Shown piece after piece: positions 46,506-59,353 of a stretch of 64,000 nt of DNA (position 1 is the stretch's first letter; each line of letters opens with the position of its first letter). The DNA is from Ailanthus altissimus (Eukaryota > Streptophyta > Magnoliopsida > Sapindales > Simaroubaceae): contig OX327712.1 in NCBI GenBank assembly GCA_946807835.1, forward strand, positions 14,278,001 through 14,342,000, written 5' to 3'. Under the pieces are notes generated by a model, which searched no databases, was not told the DNA's origin, and saw only the letters and a program-made list of their open reading frames with translations. The position numbers and the translations under genes are program-made.

Positions 46506-47180
46506 ATTTGCAGTTCATTAAACTACATTATCAAGTCTTGTTTTACCATAATCTGCGTTTTTATAGTAAATGGACTATAAGCAGTATGGTGTGACAAAGT
46601 TGCAGCAGTGAGAGTTCAATCTATTTGTATGCAAATTTCAAGAGTATCACAGAAAGCAACCTCAAATCCTTTGCAGCAAACATTAATTATCAACAATCTG
46701 CTTTAGAAATTGAATGGATTGGACGGTAACTTACAAAATCTCAAACATGAAGCTGGTAATAGAATATATAGCAGTTAAAAAGCTAATCAAATTATTGGTT
46801 CAAATTGCAGTTCTCACCTTGCAGAAGAGTAGCAATTAGTGAAAATAAGGATCCTTGTGATTCAGATACAATATCAATAAGGTAGTACGCATATCTCTAA
46901 AATACTTAAATAGCATATGATTTTTGGTAAGCAAAAGTAGCATTGAAAACAAACCATACTAGCTGGGACTTGTATAATTGCTTAGCCCTACAGAATATCA
47001 TCCGAATTAATTTAGGTCCCACGGACTAAAAAAGAAAACTTTGCTTTCCAGCTAAGCAGGATGAGACAGGAGAAAAGGTTACTAGAAGATTGATTCTTAT
47101 TTGGTCATCCTAAAGATCTTTTATTTTATAATTTATTTTTTACTTTTTAGAATTTTATATAGGAATTATTAAAGATATAC
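46506..47180. other. Annexin 3' region and intergenic DNA
   Basis: Probably includes the annexin 3' UTR. I did not fix a polyadenylation site. No other gene seen. Confidence 0.4.
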
Positions 47181-47330
47181 ATTTTAATTTATATTTTAAA
47201 TTATATTATAAATAATAATATATTAAATAATAAAATTAAAAATTTTAAAATTACTCATTATACTATTTTATTATTTAATAATTATTTAATATATCATTAT
47301 TTAAAATACAACTTAAAATATGTAGTATTA
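47181..47330. mobile_element. AT-rich foldback (MITE-like) hairpin
   Basis: Left arm about 47181-47233 and right arm about 47268-47330 are imperfect inverted copies (ATATTAAATAATAAAA; TATTTTAAATWATRWTAT), loop about 34 bp. Very AT-rich, so chance complementarity contributes. No target duplication established. Confidence 0.5.
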
Positions 47331-47968
47331 TTCATTACTCCATCATTAGATTAAAAAAAAAAATCTAGCACGATTTAGCAGTATTTAATCCCAAACACTT
47401 ATAAGGATAATATTCAGACGATGGATTGGTCAAATCGTCATGTTCAAATTCACCTAATCTAGTTATCATGTTTACCACACTAAGACTTTGTTTGAAATTC
47501 TGTTGGTATTTTGGCCTTTAAATTTATAATTGTTGTAAAATAGAAACGTTATCTGTAAATAAAAGTAAGCGGGGTTTTGGTAAGCATATTTTTTTTGAAG
47601 TATATGAACATAATTTTGAATGCTTTTATATAAATTTTTTTTCCAATCAAAGAGATGTAAAATAAAATCAATTTGACTTCGGAAACAAAACGTAAGTATT
47701 TACAAAATATTTTGGCAATTATAATTCTAAAGTTAATTAAAAGTACAAACAATGATTCCGAATAGGGCCTAAATCTATATTTGTAAGCTCTATTGTTGCA
47801 TATAAGTAACTGAGACTCCCGAAATACGCATGTTAAAGATCTAGTCAATAGAGAGAAATGAAGCATATCCTGACTACGAATTTGATGAAACGAGGTAAAA
47901 CAGGTTGCCACAAATTCGTGAATTATATATCCAAGTTATTGATTACATAAGTGCTAAAAGTAATTTTA
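47331..47968. other. Intergenic
   Basis: No gene recognised on either strand. The open frame at 47549-47911 (minus) has no known domain. Confidence 0.4.
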
Positions 47969-47973
47969 TGAAG

Positions 47974-48943
47974 TGTCAGGGGAAAGTATGTGATATTTAG
48001 GCTACTCTTGAACCTATCGGAGCCCTTTAGGCTCAGCTTTCCTAAGGAGCTACTCAATCCAATTTAAGGTCATTCCAGTAAGTTTAGTGTCAATTTAAGT
48101 TTGTCGGCCTTCACAATCTAACTTAGAGGATCATAAGGTGGGACGCTATATTAGTTCATGTCATCACTTAGTCCCACTACTAAAGACACGTCATTGCGAC
48201 TAAGTCATTGCTATATTATTATTAAAACTCACAATTGGTGTACCTATTAGAAAAGTCTAATCTTTTGTCACGTCATCACCGAGCCCATTAAGTGCCTAAG
48301 TGAAGACTACATCTCTTGATAGTTGGACCTAAGAATAAGATCCTAGGTGAAAAATCTCAAAAGGTCCATTGATAAGTTTCCATGTTAGCATTTAACAGAT
48401 TTATGTCCCATGTTGGCATGAGGATGAGGCTTGTTTGGAGTTGGAAAGATAATCTAGGATGGAATCCATTAAGTTGAAGAGGGTGGCCCTTGCAGTTCAC
48501 TTAGTACCTACAACTCACGTAACCAAAGTTGATCATCCTAAAAATCATCCAATTGAATATCGTCACAAGTCACATTTAAGAGTTATTCTCTAAGCAAGCT
48601 CTCTCCACGCTCAAACTTAACTCCATTTTTGAATCAAAGTAAGATAGAACTTGAACTTAATATTGCAACTCTAGTAAGAAATTTCTCTATCTCTTCTCCA
48701 TATTCACTCTAGGTCAAAACCTTAAAGAACATCCAATATTAAGCCATCATCTTACTTAAGCATCAAAGGATCATTATCAACCACTCTATCGGTGCTTGCT
48801 TTTGACCTCATATTTTCTTTGTTCCCCAGGTTTAATTGAGTAGTTTGATTCTTAACTAGTTCTTACTAACTATTATTTAGTCTTGGTTCCAACACCAAAA
48901 AATCAAAGTCTTAGCCCAACTCTTGATATCAAAAGGCCCAATA
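47974..48943 (+). repeat. 5' LTR of the gypsy element
   Basis: From TGTCAGGGGAAAG to about AAAAGGCCCAATA. Aligns through CAGTCCCACTACTAA-type, AATTGGTGTAC and ATAATCTAG words with the right LTR. The right copy is ~110 bp longer, including an insert near 56530-56670. Confidence 0.83.
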
Positions 48944-48979
48944 ACTTAGGCCAATCACCTACCTTGTAGTGCCTTACCA

Positions 48980-51900
48980 AGCCTGACTAACCAAGAGCTT
49001 ACTAAAGCCTTTTTCCATGCTCGAAATGTCAAGAGAAATTGGTGCTTTATCTAAAAATCCGATTGTAGAAAAAGTTGTTGAAGACATAAAGGGGCCTATG
49101 CAGCGGTTCCTTAAGCATGCTCATAGAAACACCTCAAGGTCACCGAGTAGACCATATGATAAAGATGCTTCTATTGCTTAAAAATAATTTGAAACGTTCA
49201 TCAAGGATTTACGATGTACGATGACCAATACGGTTGGTGGCCGAAAAGGAAAGAGAATAAAGCTTATGGGTTGACTTAGCCTGAGCTCGCCTATACTCAC
49301 CATGATCGATTTATGAGTCACTGCTGTCACACCCTCACATTATAGACATGCCAACAAGAGTATGTCTTTCTCTCACTTAAATAGAGAGCTTCAATTTACC
49401 ATTAGAAGTATATTAGGAAGCACTAGAGACAAAGAGCCAAAGTAATCCTTCTAGGGTGATCTTCAAGACTCACTTAATGCTAAGTGTCAAGCCTATTAGC
49501 CAAGGCCACTGAGGTGAATGATACTACTGCCAAGCTCCTAAGAAAGGTTGACAAGCTCTAGTAAAATTTAGAGGACATCCATCAAGTAAAGGACATGGCT
49601 GTAAGTCCTTTTCCCATGGTGGAGACTAGGTCTTCCTTCACCATTGACATTAAGAACTTTTCCTTGCCTTCAAAATTTAGGATGCTATAGTTCATAAACT
49701 ATAATGTTAACTAACTTAACATTTTACCCAGAGCTCTATAGAGACCATTCTAATTCAGGGTATGGATGAGGATGCAATGTGTCATCTATTTTCTCACATT
49801 CCGAGTCGATATATAGTTTCAATCTGCTATCCGAGGCATTTGTCTTCCAATTCTAGTCCATGCAAGACAGGCTTAAAGACTCATCCATACTGATGTATGT
49901 TAGGCATGGAGAGTTTAAGTCTCTCAAGGTTTTTGTATAGATGTTCTACTAAGAGGTTATTGATATAGGTGTCTTAAGTGCTAAAGAGATATTCATCAAC
50001 TTCCAAAAAAGCATTAGGTTAGGGAAGCTATTAGGTTTTCTTCCAAGAATTAGAACCAAATATATGCTAGAGCTTTAAAGAAAATCAAGATAGATGAGAA
50101 GTCTTAAATGAAAAGGCAAGAAGAGAGGAGAAATGGCTTGCGGCCTAAAGGGGGACCAAAGAGAGCTTAGTTAGTTTTAATTCTGTCGCCTACGCCGAAG
50201 AGGCTTGTTCATGAGAGAATCTAGATCCACTAAAGTTGTCCACACTACTACCTATGATCAACTAATCAAGTCCACAATAAACCATATAGGTGTTTCAATT
50301 TTAATCCTACAGCCCACTAAACACCTCGAGAGAAAACATCATTTTTGCCATAAAAAATACATAGTGGCTCTAAAGGCCGACAACAATAAGAGGAATCCTA
50401 AATTCAAAGGACTAAGTGAAAGTATTATGACTTCCATGAAAGATACAATTGAATGCTTTAAGCTGAGGGAACATATCAATGACTTGATCAGGAATGTCTT
50501 TTTAAAGGCATTTCTTAGTGAAGTAAGGACCGCTTAGAACAAATTAGGCATTGAGCAGATGGACAAGCCTAAAAGCTGTGGGGCCTTAATTAATAAGCCT
50601 TCATTAAAGCATGGCTCTAGGTTAATATGATCTTAAGAGGCCAGACCAAAGTGGGGACCTCTAGAAGAGCAGTGAGAAATTATGCTCGAGAAATTATAAG
50701 AAATATTATTGAGGGAATTTAAATACATATTGCACATCTTGCTCCTCTTGAGCCAGTTCCCCTGTACAAGCAAATTGTGTTTATTTTGGTGGATTACTAA
50801 GGTGTTATGTTTCTCTATGATGATGCCTTTTTAGTCACCCTTATAATTGGCACCAAAAAGGTTGCTCATGTAACAATAAACATTGGAGCTTAGTAGAGGT
50901 GATTAATGAGGATGTATTGGATAGAATGGGGATTGAGTCCCATAGGTTGACATATGTCTCCACTCATTGGTGGAATTTGTGAGGGATAATATGATGCCCT
51001 TCAGATCAATTACCCTTCCTATCTCTATTGGTAGCCCTCCAAATACAATAATCCATATGATTGACATCTTGGTTGTAGATTAGTTAAGTGCCTACAATAT
51101 GATCTTGTTTCAACCTTTTTTTATGGCAATATAGGTTGTTGTTTCTATGTACCACTTAGTAACAAAGATCCTGATGAGTAAGGAGGTTGTAAGTGTGAAA
51201 GGTGACCGGAAGGATACTAGGAAATATTATGCAACTACAATAAGATTGGACTACTAAATTGCCATGTTGGACTCGAGAGAGAAAAGTGAAGAAAAGTGAG
51301 GTAAGCCCATTGAGGAGCTAATCTCGAATCCCATCTCAAAAAATAATCTAACCAAAATAATTATGATTGGCTTTTCAATGCCTGAGGAGATCAACAAAGC
51401 TTTGATCACTTTTCTTAGGGAGTATGCAGACGTTTTTGCTTGGTCCCACAAGGACATACCTAAAATCAATCCAAAGATAGCCTATAACAAAATGACTATA
51501 GATCCTAACCATAAACCAGTAAAATAAAAGCAAAGACCTTTCATTTAAGAAAGGTACGAGGCTATAAAGGCATATGTAGACAAGTTACTTAGTGTTATTT
51601 TCATTTGTGAGGCTTACTACCCAAATATGGGTCTCTAACATGGTGCTAGTGAAGAAAGCAAATAAGAAAGTGGTGTATGTGTATAGAATTCATTGAATTC
51701 AATAAGGCTTGCCCTAAATATAGCTTTTCTTTACCTCAAATTTATCAGCTGGTTGATACTACTTAAGGGTATGATCTCTTGAGCTTTATAAATGCCTTCT
51801 TAGGCTATAACTAGATTGGGATATCTTGGCCAGACTGGGAGAAAATTACATTTCTCACCAATAATAATCTATACTGTTACAAGGCAATATCTTTTATGCT

Positions 51901-53243
51901 CAAGAATTTTAAGACTACCTATCAATGCCTAGTAAACAATATTTTCAAAGATCAAATTACAAAGATAATGATGGTCTACATAGATGATATAATCACTAAA
52001 TTGATTCTTATTGCTAACCTTAGATTAAACTTAAAAAGGAAATTTGAGCTGTTAAAAAGGGACAACATAAAACTGAACCAAAACGTGTGCCCTTGGAATG
52101 ACTAAGGGCAAATTCTTTGGCTTTGTTGTGCAGTAAAGAGGAATTAAAGTAAACCTAGAAAAGATCATAGCAATAAGGGAGATGAAGACATCTGAGATAG
52201 TCAAACACCAGCAGAGTTTAGAAGGAAGGATAGTGGCGGAAAGCAGGTTCATCTCAAAGGCCATCGATCTCTGTCAACCTTTCTTCAAAGCTCTAAAGGC
52301 AAGGAAGAACATAATTTGGACTCTAGAGTTTGTTGAAAAGTTAAACTAATATTTGAAGGAGCCTTTCTTGCTTATCAAAGCCTGGTGGTGTGCTTCCTCT
52401 ACACTTAACTATGTCCGAGAATGCAACCAACCCAGTGCTCGTAAGAAAAGAGAATGATGAAACTCAAAGGCCAATTTATTATGTTAATAAAGCTATGGTA
52501 AATGCCAAAACAATATGCCAACTTATAGAGAAGTACAAGTTAGCCTTGATTGTGGCATCTAAGAAGTTATGCTCTTACTTCTAAGCTCATATATCATATC
52601 TAACTAATTTATCACTGAGGTAAATCCTTCATAAGATAGACATGTCAAGTTGGCTAATGAGATGGTTATTCGAGCTAAGCGAGTTTGACATCACTTATAA
52701 GCCACACCATTCTGTTAAAGTGTAATTCATTACTGACTTTGTGATCGAGTTCACTCCAAACTCAGAGGTAGAGAAGGAGGACAGGTGCGAGCATAACTCA
52801 TAACAAACTATGACTCTCTATACTGTGCATGTAGATAGAGCCTCAAAAACTCAAAAAAATGGGGAGGAATCGCAATAGTCAACCTTGAAAGAGTAGAGGT
52901 TAGCTATGTATTGAAGTTTGGCTTTAAGGAGTCAAATAATGAGGCTGAGTATGAGTCTATGATTGTAGGAATGAGGATGGCTTAAGCTTCATGGGCTAAA
53001 TAGTTAGTGACAAAAAAGAGATTCCTAATTGGTAGTCAGTTAGATCAATAATGAATACTAGGCCAATGAAAAAAACATGCAAGCTTATTTGAAAAGGGTT
53101 CAAGGGATCATTAACACGTTTAAGGAGATCTATGGAAAACAAATGCCTAAAAAAGACAACTACATAGTTAATCTACTACCTAAGTTATTCTTCATTACTA
53201 CCATGAAGCTACCCAAAAAGGTACTAAAAGAGATCGTACTTGA
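48980..53243 (+). pseudogene. Gypsy gag-pol relic
   Basis: Heavily decayed. Gag-like fragments at about 49000-50540, the last (50400-50530) resembling the gag end (ECFKLREHINDLIRNVFLKA). Protease region near 50820-50895: VMFLYDDAFLVTL is followed by NIGA and a stop where gypsy proteins have DTGSS. RT (about 51690-52300): VYVYRIH, YSFSLPQI, then YIDDIITK near 51980 (catalytic Asp pair kept) and FFGFVV. RT-RNase H (52400-53240): RPIYYVNKAM, EKYKLALIVASKKL, then a second RNase H-like part with NNEAEYESMIVGM. The layout suggests the Tat/Athila-like side of gypsy (inference). Dozens of stops. Confidence 0.82.
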
Positions 53244-53246
53244 GTT

Positions 53247-55271
53247 TGAGATGATGCTTACATGCCATTTCAATTATTGCATAAATATTTATTTATTTAT
53301 TTAATATTTATACAATGAACATTTTCGATAAACCGTTAATTATATGGTGCTAAGCCTGTTACTTTTCAATCATTGTAGATATATAAGAGTTTAGGTCAGT
53401 ACTAAAAATTAGCATTCTAAGAGTTAAAATCTTCCCTAAAATAGGACACAGACTTAGGAATATATTACTCATGACATAGTTACAAGGAGTTGTAAATAAT
53501 GCTAAGAAATGTCATTATGTAGTATATTCTCGAAAATATTATTCTTGATCTATGGTTGCTGACACGGGTTGATTGGTAGCCCTTGTGAAATAATATGTGT
53601 CTATATCTAGATTGTCTAGACGGTTAGTATTAGCAGACCATGGGCTTAGCAGAAGCTCATATAGGCATACAAGTGTTCAGTAAGGATTAGGTACTAAATA
53701 GAATCATGTAAATCTTCAATAGACATCTTATAAAGACGTCAATAGAGCGTCTTCTCGAGTTGAGTAATATTTATGATTCTTTGATCTAAGTGCTATGGTG
53801 GGCATGTGAGTGATCTACCATGCTTTTGATTCTACGCATGTCAAAGATCTTTCACGGTCTGACTTCTAAGTATTGTTGGGTGTGGTCTGATGCTTATAGA
53901 GTCTTGTATGCATAGATATGAGATTTTTCATCTCATATGGGTGAGTTGTATATCCTGATGCTTTGAGATTGTATTTTAGGAAATATTATGGCTATAAGCG
54001 AAAACTTCAAAAATGAGTTTTTCATAGGGTTAAACAATATCCGCAAACTCTTTTCAAAGTATGACTCTTAGGTGTCATGGGGTATGATTCGATGCTCATG
54101 GAGTTCTGTGTGCATAGATATGAGATTTGTCATCTCATATGGGTGAGTTGTATATCCTAATACTTTAAGATTGTATTTCAAGAAATCTTATAGCTATAAG
54201 TAGAAACTCTGAAAATGAGTTTTTTTGTAGTTAAACAATATCGCAAAAGATTTTACGGATATTATTTATGAAAATACAAATTTAGAGATAAGTTAACGGT
54301 AGAGTGTATAGAGATTTAGTAGTGATGATCTATATCTTTACTCTTGTAGGATATAAGTAATGGAAGGATTATAAGTATATAGTTGACATCAATTTGTAAA
54401 TTCAACATGTCATTTTGTAATATCTTTAAAATGTTTACGGGGCATCGTTCACAGGCTTGCAAAGGAGCTTAGTAAGGTAAATGGGTGTGAATTTAGAGAG
54501 TCTTACAATATAAAGTATATTCGTTGAGCATCAGGGTAGTGAACTAGGTTGAATAGTTTGATCATGAAAAATTTCAAAAAATAGAATTTATTTTAAGATC
54601 TCTCAGGAAGTACACTTATCAAAGGCTTAAGTCAAGCTTTTAAAATAAATGAATAATTGTTAATTATTTAAAATTTTGACAAGTGGCAGCATGGCAACAT
54701 GCATAATTGACAAATGGCAAAAGATGCTTGACACAAGGCAATGTATGCTTAACATGTGGCATGGATGCATATATTTTAGGTTGATAAGTGTTGTCAAGTT
54801 TATCATGCATGCATTTTAATTAGGAAAGATGTCAGCATCTCATTGGTAAAAAGAGAAAAAGGGAAATAAACTTTAAAATTGTTTTATTTTAGTCCCTAAG
54901 AAAGACATTCGACTATGTGATGAAAAATAAGCAAAAGTTGTAGTTTTTTCTTTTAAGACATTTAGACAAAGCAAATTGAGAGAAGAAAGAGTTGTTCATC
55001 CATCATGTTGGAATTCTAGATTCTATAATCCCACTAGCGTTGGAGACTAGAATTACTTAACGAATTATTTTCATGTGAGACTCGGATTTCGATTCTTAAC
55101 CAAAAGTCTTCAAGGGTGAGTTTTTATAATTTTTATTGTAATAGATTTAATTCAATGTGTATTTGTTGAATGATTAAATACTATTCCATAATGCCAATAT
55201 ATGTATAACATGCATTTTTTATTCAATAAATACAAATTCACATGTATGCACCATTAGATACATTTACAACA
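53247..55271 (+). mobile_element. LTR F, same family as solo LTR E, with PBS
   Basis: Collinear with 31636-33920 (blocks such as GCTAAGAAATGTCATTATG, GTGTTCAGTAAGGA, TGGGTGAGTTGTATATC). Ends ACATTTACAACA and is followed by a PBS, so it is a 5' LTR. A ~190-bp internal tandem duplication lies at about 53855-54245. The start is degraded (TGAGATGATG for TGTTGGGATT). Inserted in the gypsy relic just after RNase H. Confidence 0.82.
53855..54245. repeat. ~190-bp tandem duplication within LTR F
   Basis: Units about 53855-54045 and 54055-54245 share GCATAGATATGAGATTT, CATCTCATATGGGTGAGTTG and AGTTAAACAATATC-like words in the same order. Solo LTR E has a single copy. Confidence 0.83.
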
Positions 55272-55272
55272 A

Positions 55273-55284
55273 TGGTATCAGAGC
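55273..55284 (+). other. Perfect tRNA-iMet primer-binding site
   Basis: TGGTATCAGAGC, an exact match to the initiator tRNA-Met PBS, one base after the end of LTR F. Confidence 0.93.
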
Positions 55285-55962
55285 ATGTTTATGTAGTTGT
55301 TTGGACCAAGAGACTATGCTATAGAATCTCGAGATGGAAGTGGCCAAATATAAGACTAATATGGGAAGTTTAGAAAAAACAAAAAGAAGAAAGAAAAGGC
55401 AAAAAGAGGGCATTGAGAAGCCCTAGGTTACAAGAAAAATTGCCAAAAATGAGACACGGTTACGACTGAGAGAGAAATATTTTTCAAAGAAGCCAAAGAG
55501 AGAAAAGATAAGAGAATGATGGAATCGCCTATTCCTCTAAAAAATGAAACTACAAACTAAAGAGTTAAAAAAGAGGAAAGAGTTTGGAAAAGAGAGAGAC
55601 GGAACATCTGAGCCATCCATCCCAGCTACCTCGCCTAGATGTCACCATGTGGTGTAACATTAGGGGAATAGCTTGTGCCAATTTTTAAATATGGTGGGTT
55701 CATGTCAGAATCCCACTTAATGAGTAGAGTAGGGCCGAAATGACTCTAACACTCCCACTCATTAAAGGGAAAGAAATGCTTCTATCTAATTTCTCAAAGA
55801 GTGAAATAAGAGAATTTTCTTGCCAAAAAAAGAGAGAGAATAAGAAGATGAAATAGAGGAAAAAAGAAATTTCAAGCACTAAGGGCGAGCTTGCCACGTG
55901 TTACTAAAGAATCATAGTTCCTACTATATCTTTACCTCAACTCTAGGAACTAGAAAGGTTGA
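55285..55962. other. Internal stub of element F joined to the gypsy 3' region
   Basis: Purine-rich leader-like DNA to about 55600, then sequence leading to the gypsy 3' LTR. No coding domain. The junction between the two elements was not located. Confidence 0.45.
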
Positions 55963-57044
55963 TGTTGGGGGAAAAAATGAGATAACACTTGGGCTACACT
56001 CTAAAGCTCATTCAAATTTTCTCTAAGGAGTTGCCCAATCCAATCCAATCCTAGGCCACTCCAACAAGCATAGCCACAGTCCAGATTCATGAGCCTCCGT
56101 AACCCAACCTATTGGGTCCAAAAGATGGGGCACACATATTGGTCCATATCATTATTCAGTCCCACTACTAAGGGACATGTCATCTGGCCAAGCCACTCAC
56201 TATGTCATCATTGTGACCCATAATTGGTGTACATGTTAGAAAAGCCCAATCTCCAGCCACATCATCATGTAGGGCCATTAAGTGCCTTGCTAGAGGCCAC
56301 ATCTCCTAATAGTTAGACCTAGAGATAAGTCTTAGATTAAAAATCTCAAAAGAGCTACTAATAAGTCTCCACGTTATTATGTAACAGACCTTTGTCCCCT
56401 AGTTACATAAGAATGAGGCTTGTTTGGGGTTGGTGAGATAATCTAGTATTGAATTTGTTGAGCTTAGGGAAACAATCCCTAGAGTTCACTTAGCACTTGC
56501 AACTTTCCTAACTAAAGTTAATCATCCTAAAAAGCATCTAATTAGAGGATGCATAGTAATCTAAACCTCAGAAGGGCTCAATTACCTAACAACCTACATC
56601 TAAGTTGTATCTTTAAAATGCCTTTATGTGGAAAGGCACCTTCTAATTGAACATTACATATGTCGCCCTTGAGGGGTATTCTCAAAGAAAAATCTCTCTA
56701 CGCTTGAGGATTTAACTTCACTTTTGAACCAAAGAAGGATAGAACTCGAACTAATTGTTACAACTATAGTAAAAAATTCTCTCTGTTTCTTCTTTATATT
56801 TTCTCTAGGGTGAAAGCATTAGAGAACATCCACCATTGAGTTGTCATCTTACTTAAGCGTTAGAAGGCCATCATTGGTCACCCCGTTGGCGCTTGCTCTT
56901 AACCTCACATTTTATTTGTTTTCCTCATGTTTCACCAAGCAGTTTAGTCCTCAACTAGTTTTCAGTAAGCCATTACTCAACCTTGGTTCCAACACTATAA
57001 AACTCAAGGCTTAAACCTAACTCTTGATATCAAAAGACCCAACA
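55963..57044 (+). repeat. 3' LTR of the gypsy element
   Basis: From TGTTGGGGGAAAAAATG to AAAAGACCCAACA. Direct copy of 47974-48943 with marked divergence. Confidence 0.83.
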
Positions 57045-58161
57045 AATCAGATTTTTCTTCAATAAACTCTTGACTGTTTAAGTCGCTTCAGTGGACCTCG
57101 GCCAAATTTAGCCCCAAACACATAGAAAAAAGAAAGAAAAGAAAAGATTACATAATGATAATGGCGTCAAGTTAAACTGATTCATACCACTTTTACTATA
57201 TTGTGAAAATGTTTATCTAGAATTTTCTCTACGTCAATTGATCAATAAAAATAAAATAACAGAGTAATAGCATCTAGTTCCCTATATTTTATAATTTCTT
57301 AAGCAAGACAATTTATTTCATTTGTTTCAAATAAGTTCCTAATTCTTTTTTATATGACTAAAGTCCCTTTAGTACTCATTTATAAACTCATACATTGTGA
57401 TGGAAAAATTTTCAATAATATAAGAGTATTTTGGTCATTGAATAAGGATTAAAGGTCTATTTGGTATGCATGGACAAACTATGTCCCTTTTTAAAAAGAA
57501 AAAAAAAAGTTATTCTGTAAAATAACCACTAGATAGAAAAGGAAGTTGGTAAACCAAAGAAAGAATATTTTATCACCATACAGGAAATAAGGATTATCCA
57601 AAGACAAACTAAACTAACTCAAATCCTTAGGTTTCAAAAATGAATAATTCTCTTTCAAAGTATACTGTAAAGCAACCTCTCGTTGGAACAAAGTTTCAAG
57701 ACATTTAAAAGCAATAAGGGAAACTGAAATACTTAAACTTTCATCAAGAATTTCACAACAATATTTTCCTTCAAAAACAAAATCCAATGAAAAACATGCA
57801 CTCTTATGAGAAGATCAAACTTTATTGCAAAAGGAGAAAGAGGAAAAACACGACGTTCTTGAAGTCCATCTCCATGGTATTATATTACATATAATATTTC
57901 AAAAACATTTTACAGTAATGAAGATATTTTCTCATTATTTATAAACATATCCTTTATTTAATTAGATTATTGAAGGTTTGTAGAAAGATCAACTGAGGGT
58001 AAGTTTAAGCTACAATCTTGGTGTCCTAACGATTACTGGAGAATGTCCTCAGGATCAAAATAGGTTTGGTTTTCACTAAGTGATCAAGCTTTCTATGGAC
58101 TGCAAAAGAGATGAAATTAATGTGAAGTTCAAATAGTTCTTCACATAACAATGCCAACAAT
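57045..58161. other. Intergenic
   Basis: AT-rich stretch between two retrotransposons. The phrase GGTCTATTTGGTATGCATGG near 57455 resembles a MITE end but has no partner. No gene. Confidence 0.4.
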
Positions 58162-58166
58162 AATAA

Positions 58167-58632
58167 TGTTAGACATAATTATAATTAGGATTTATACTCA
58201 TATAAATATAAATCAGGATTTAACATGTCAAATTATCAAGATGGATATTGAGAAAAAACATACTCGAAGAATTGGCAACGTTAAATGAGAATCAAGAGTA
58301 TTGTGGCATTCCACAATCAAATCTATGTAGCTCTCAATTGGGTTATCTCTGTGATAAAAAATAAGAGAAGAGCTCTGTGTCAATGATTTGACTTGAGGAC
58401 CATAACCTTATATAAGATTTTTATATATCAAGTTAAATTAGAATTTCATCAATAACAATTTAACTAGTATTAGGTCTCAAAAAATAATAAGTCATTATCA
58501 AGTTAGATATCTCTAGAGCCATTAAGAGATAGCCCAAATAAATCCCTTAAATTAGCTTTTATTTAAGATAGCTCATAATATATAATTAATGTTAATATGT
58601 TAGCCTATATAAGAAAATAATAAAACCTAACG
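58167..58632 (-). repeat. 3' LTR of the Copia element
   Basis: Plus-strand ends TGTTAGACATAA and AAAACCTAACG (the final CA decayed to CG). A purine-rich CAAGTGAGAGAT lies inside it on the minus strand as the PPT. Matches 62876-63326 block for block (AGTTAGATATCTCTAGAG-like, ATAGCCCAAATA). Confidence 0.9.
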
Positions 58633-59101
58633 ATCTCTCACTTGAACCACATATATCATTTGAAAATAATTAAACATTATAAATCTTAGTTGAAACATCT
58701 CTTTAAATACAATTTGGTCAATTAACTATATCAATATAGGATCAATGTGTCCTTTTTTGTACATATCTGTAATTAGACTCATCAATGGTCACTATACCAA
58801 TATAATCAATGACATAGATAATATATGGATGTATAGCATGAAAATTATATAAAATGTGGTCTCAACCGTGCTTATTTTCAACTGGTTCTACTTTATAACT
58901 CCAATGAGTTAAATATTTTCCAAATTTTATGCAAAATTATAACAGAAAGTACCAAACATTTTCTCAACTTTATTCACAAAACTATAATAGAAAGTGCAAC
59001 TTTATTTCAGAGTTTTAATATACAATCCATCAAACTTTATTATATAAAAAATAAAATACAAATGTATCATAACTAAGTGAACATCAATTAATAAAATCCT
59101 A

Positions 59102-59353
59102 CTATTCATGCATATCATCAAATAAGACAACACCCATATGAATAACATGCTTATGAAACACCTTGGGAAGTAACTCTTTGGTGAGCAGATTTGCATTTAT
59201 AGAGTTTGTAACAATATATTTAATCAACACTTGTTGACTATAAACTCTTTTCTTAACAACTAGAAATTTAATGTCGATGTGCTTAAACTTCGAAGAGCTT
59301 CTATTGTTAAGGGAATACATTATTGTGGCTTTATTATCACAATAAATTTTCAA
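59102..59353 (-). pseudogene. Copia RNase H C-terminal fragment
   Basis: Residues IYCDNKATIMYSLNN, KFKHIDIKFLVV and INANLLTKELLPKVFH match the end of plant Copia RNase H. Upstream pol is decayed or deleted, so this is a fragment. Confidence 0.85.

Larger units (their letters stand above)
47974..57044 (+). mobile_element. Ty3/gypsy retrotransposon relic with nested LTR element
   Basis: Two direct LTRs (47974-48943 and 55963-57044) enclose decayed gag, protease, RT and RNase H in gypsy order. A 2-kb LTR of another family plus PBS (53247-55284) interrupts it after RNase H. Integrase is not seen, and the inner element lacks its second LTR, so a deletion probably removed both. No matching target duplication found; LTR ends are good to within about 20 bp. 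Confidence 0.85.

Noticed and set aside
50205..50537. Stand-alone 110-codon gene
   Set aside because: Its C-terminal half matches the end of gypsy gag and it lies in order within the gypsy relic.
51254..51469. Minus-strand open frame in the gypsy element
   Set aside because: Antisense shadow of the decayed pol region.
55700..55897. Minus-strand hydrophobic open frame
   Set aside because: Reverse of purine-rich DNA next to the gypsy 3' LTR; no domain or start context.
57440..57520. Second Tourist-like MITE starting GGTCTATTTGGTATG
   Set aside because: No matching inverted end or TTA duplication was found nearby.
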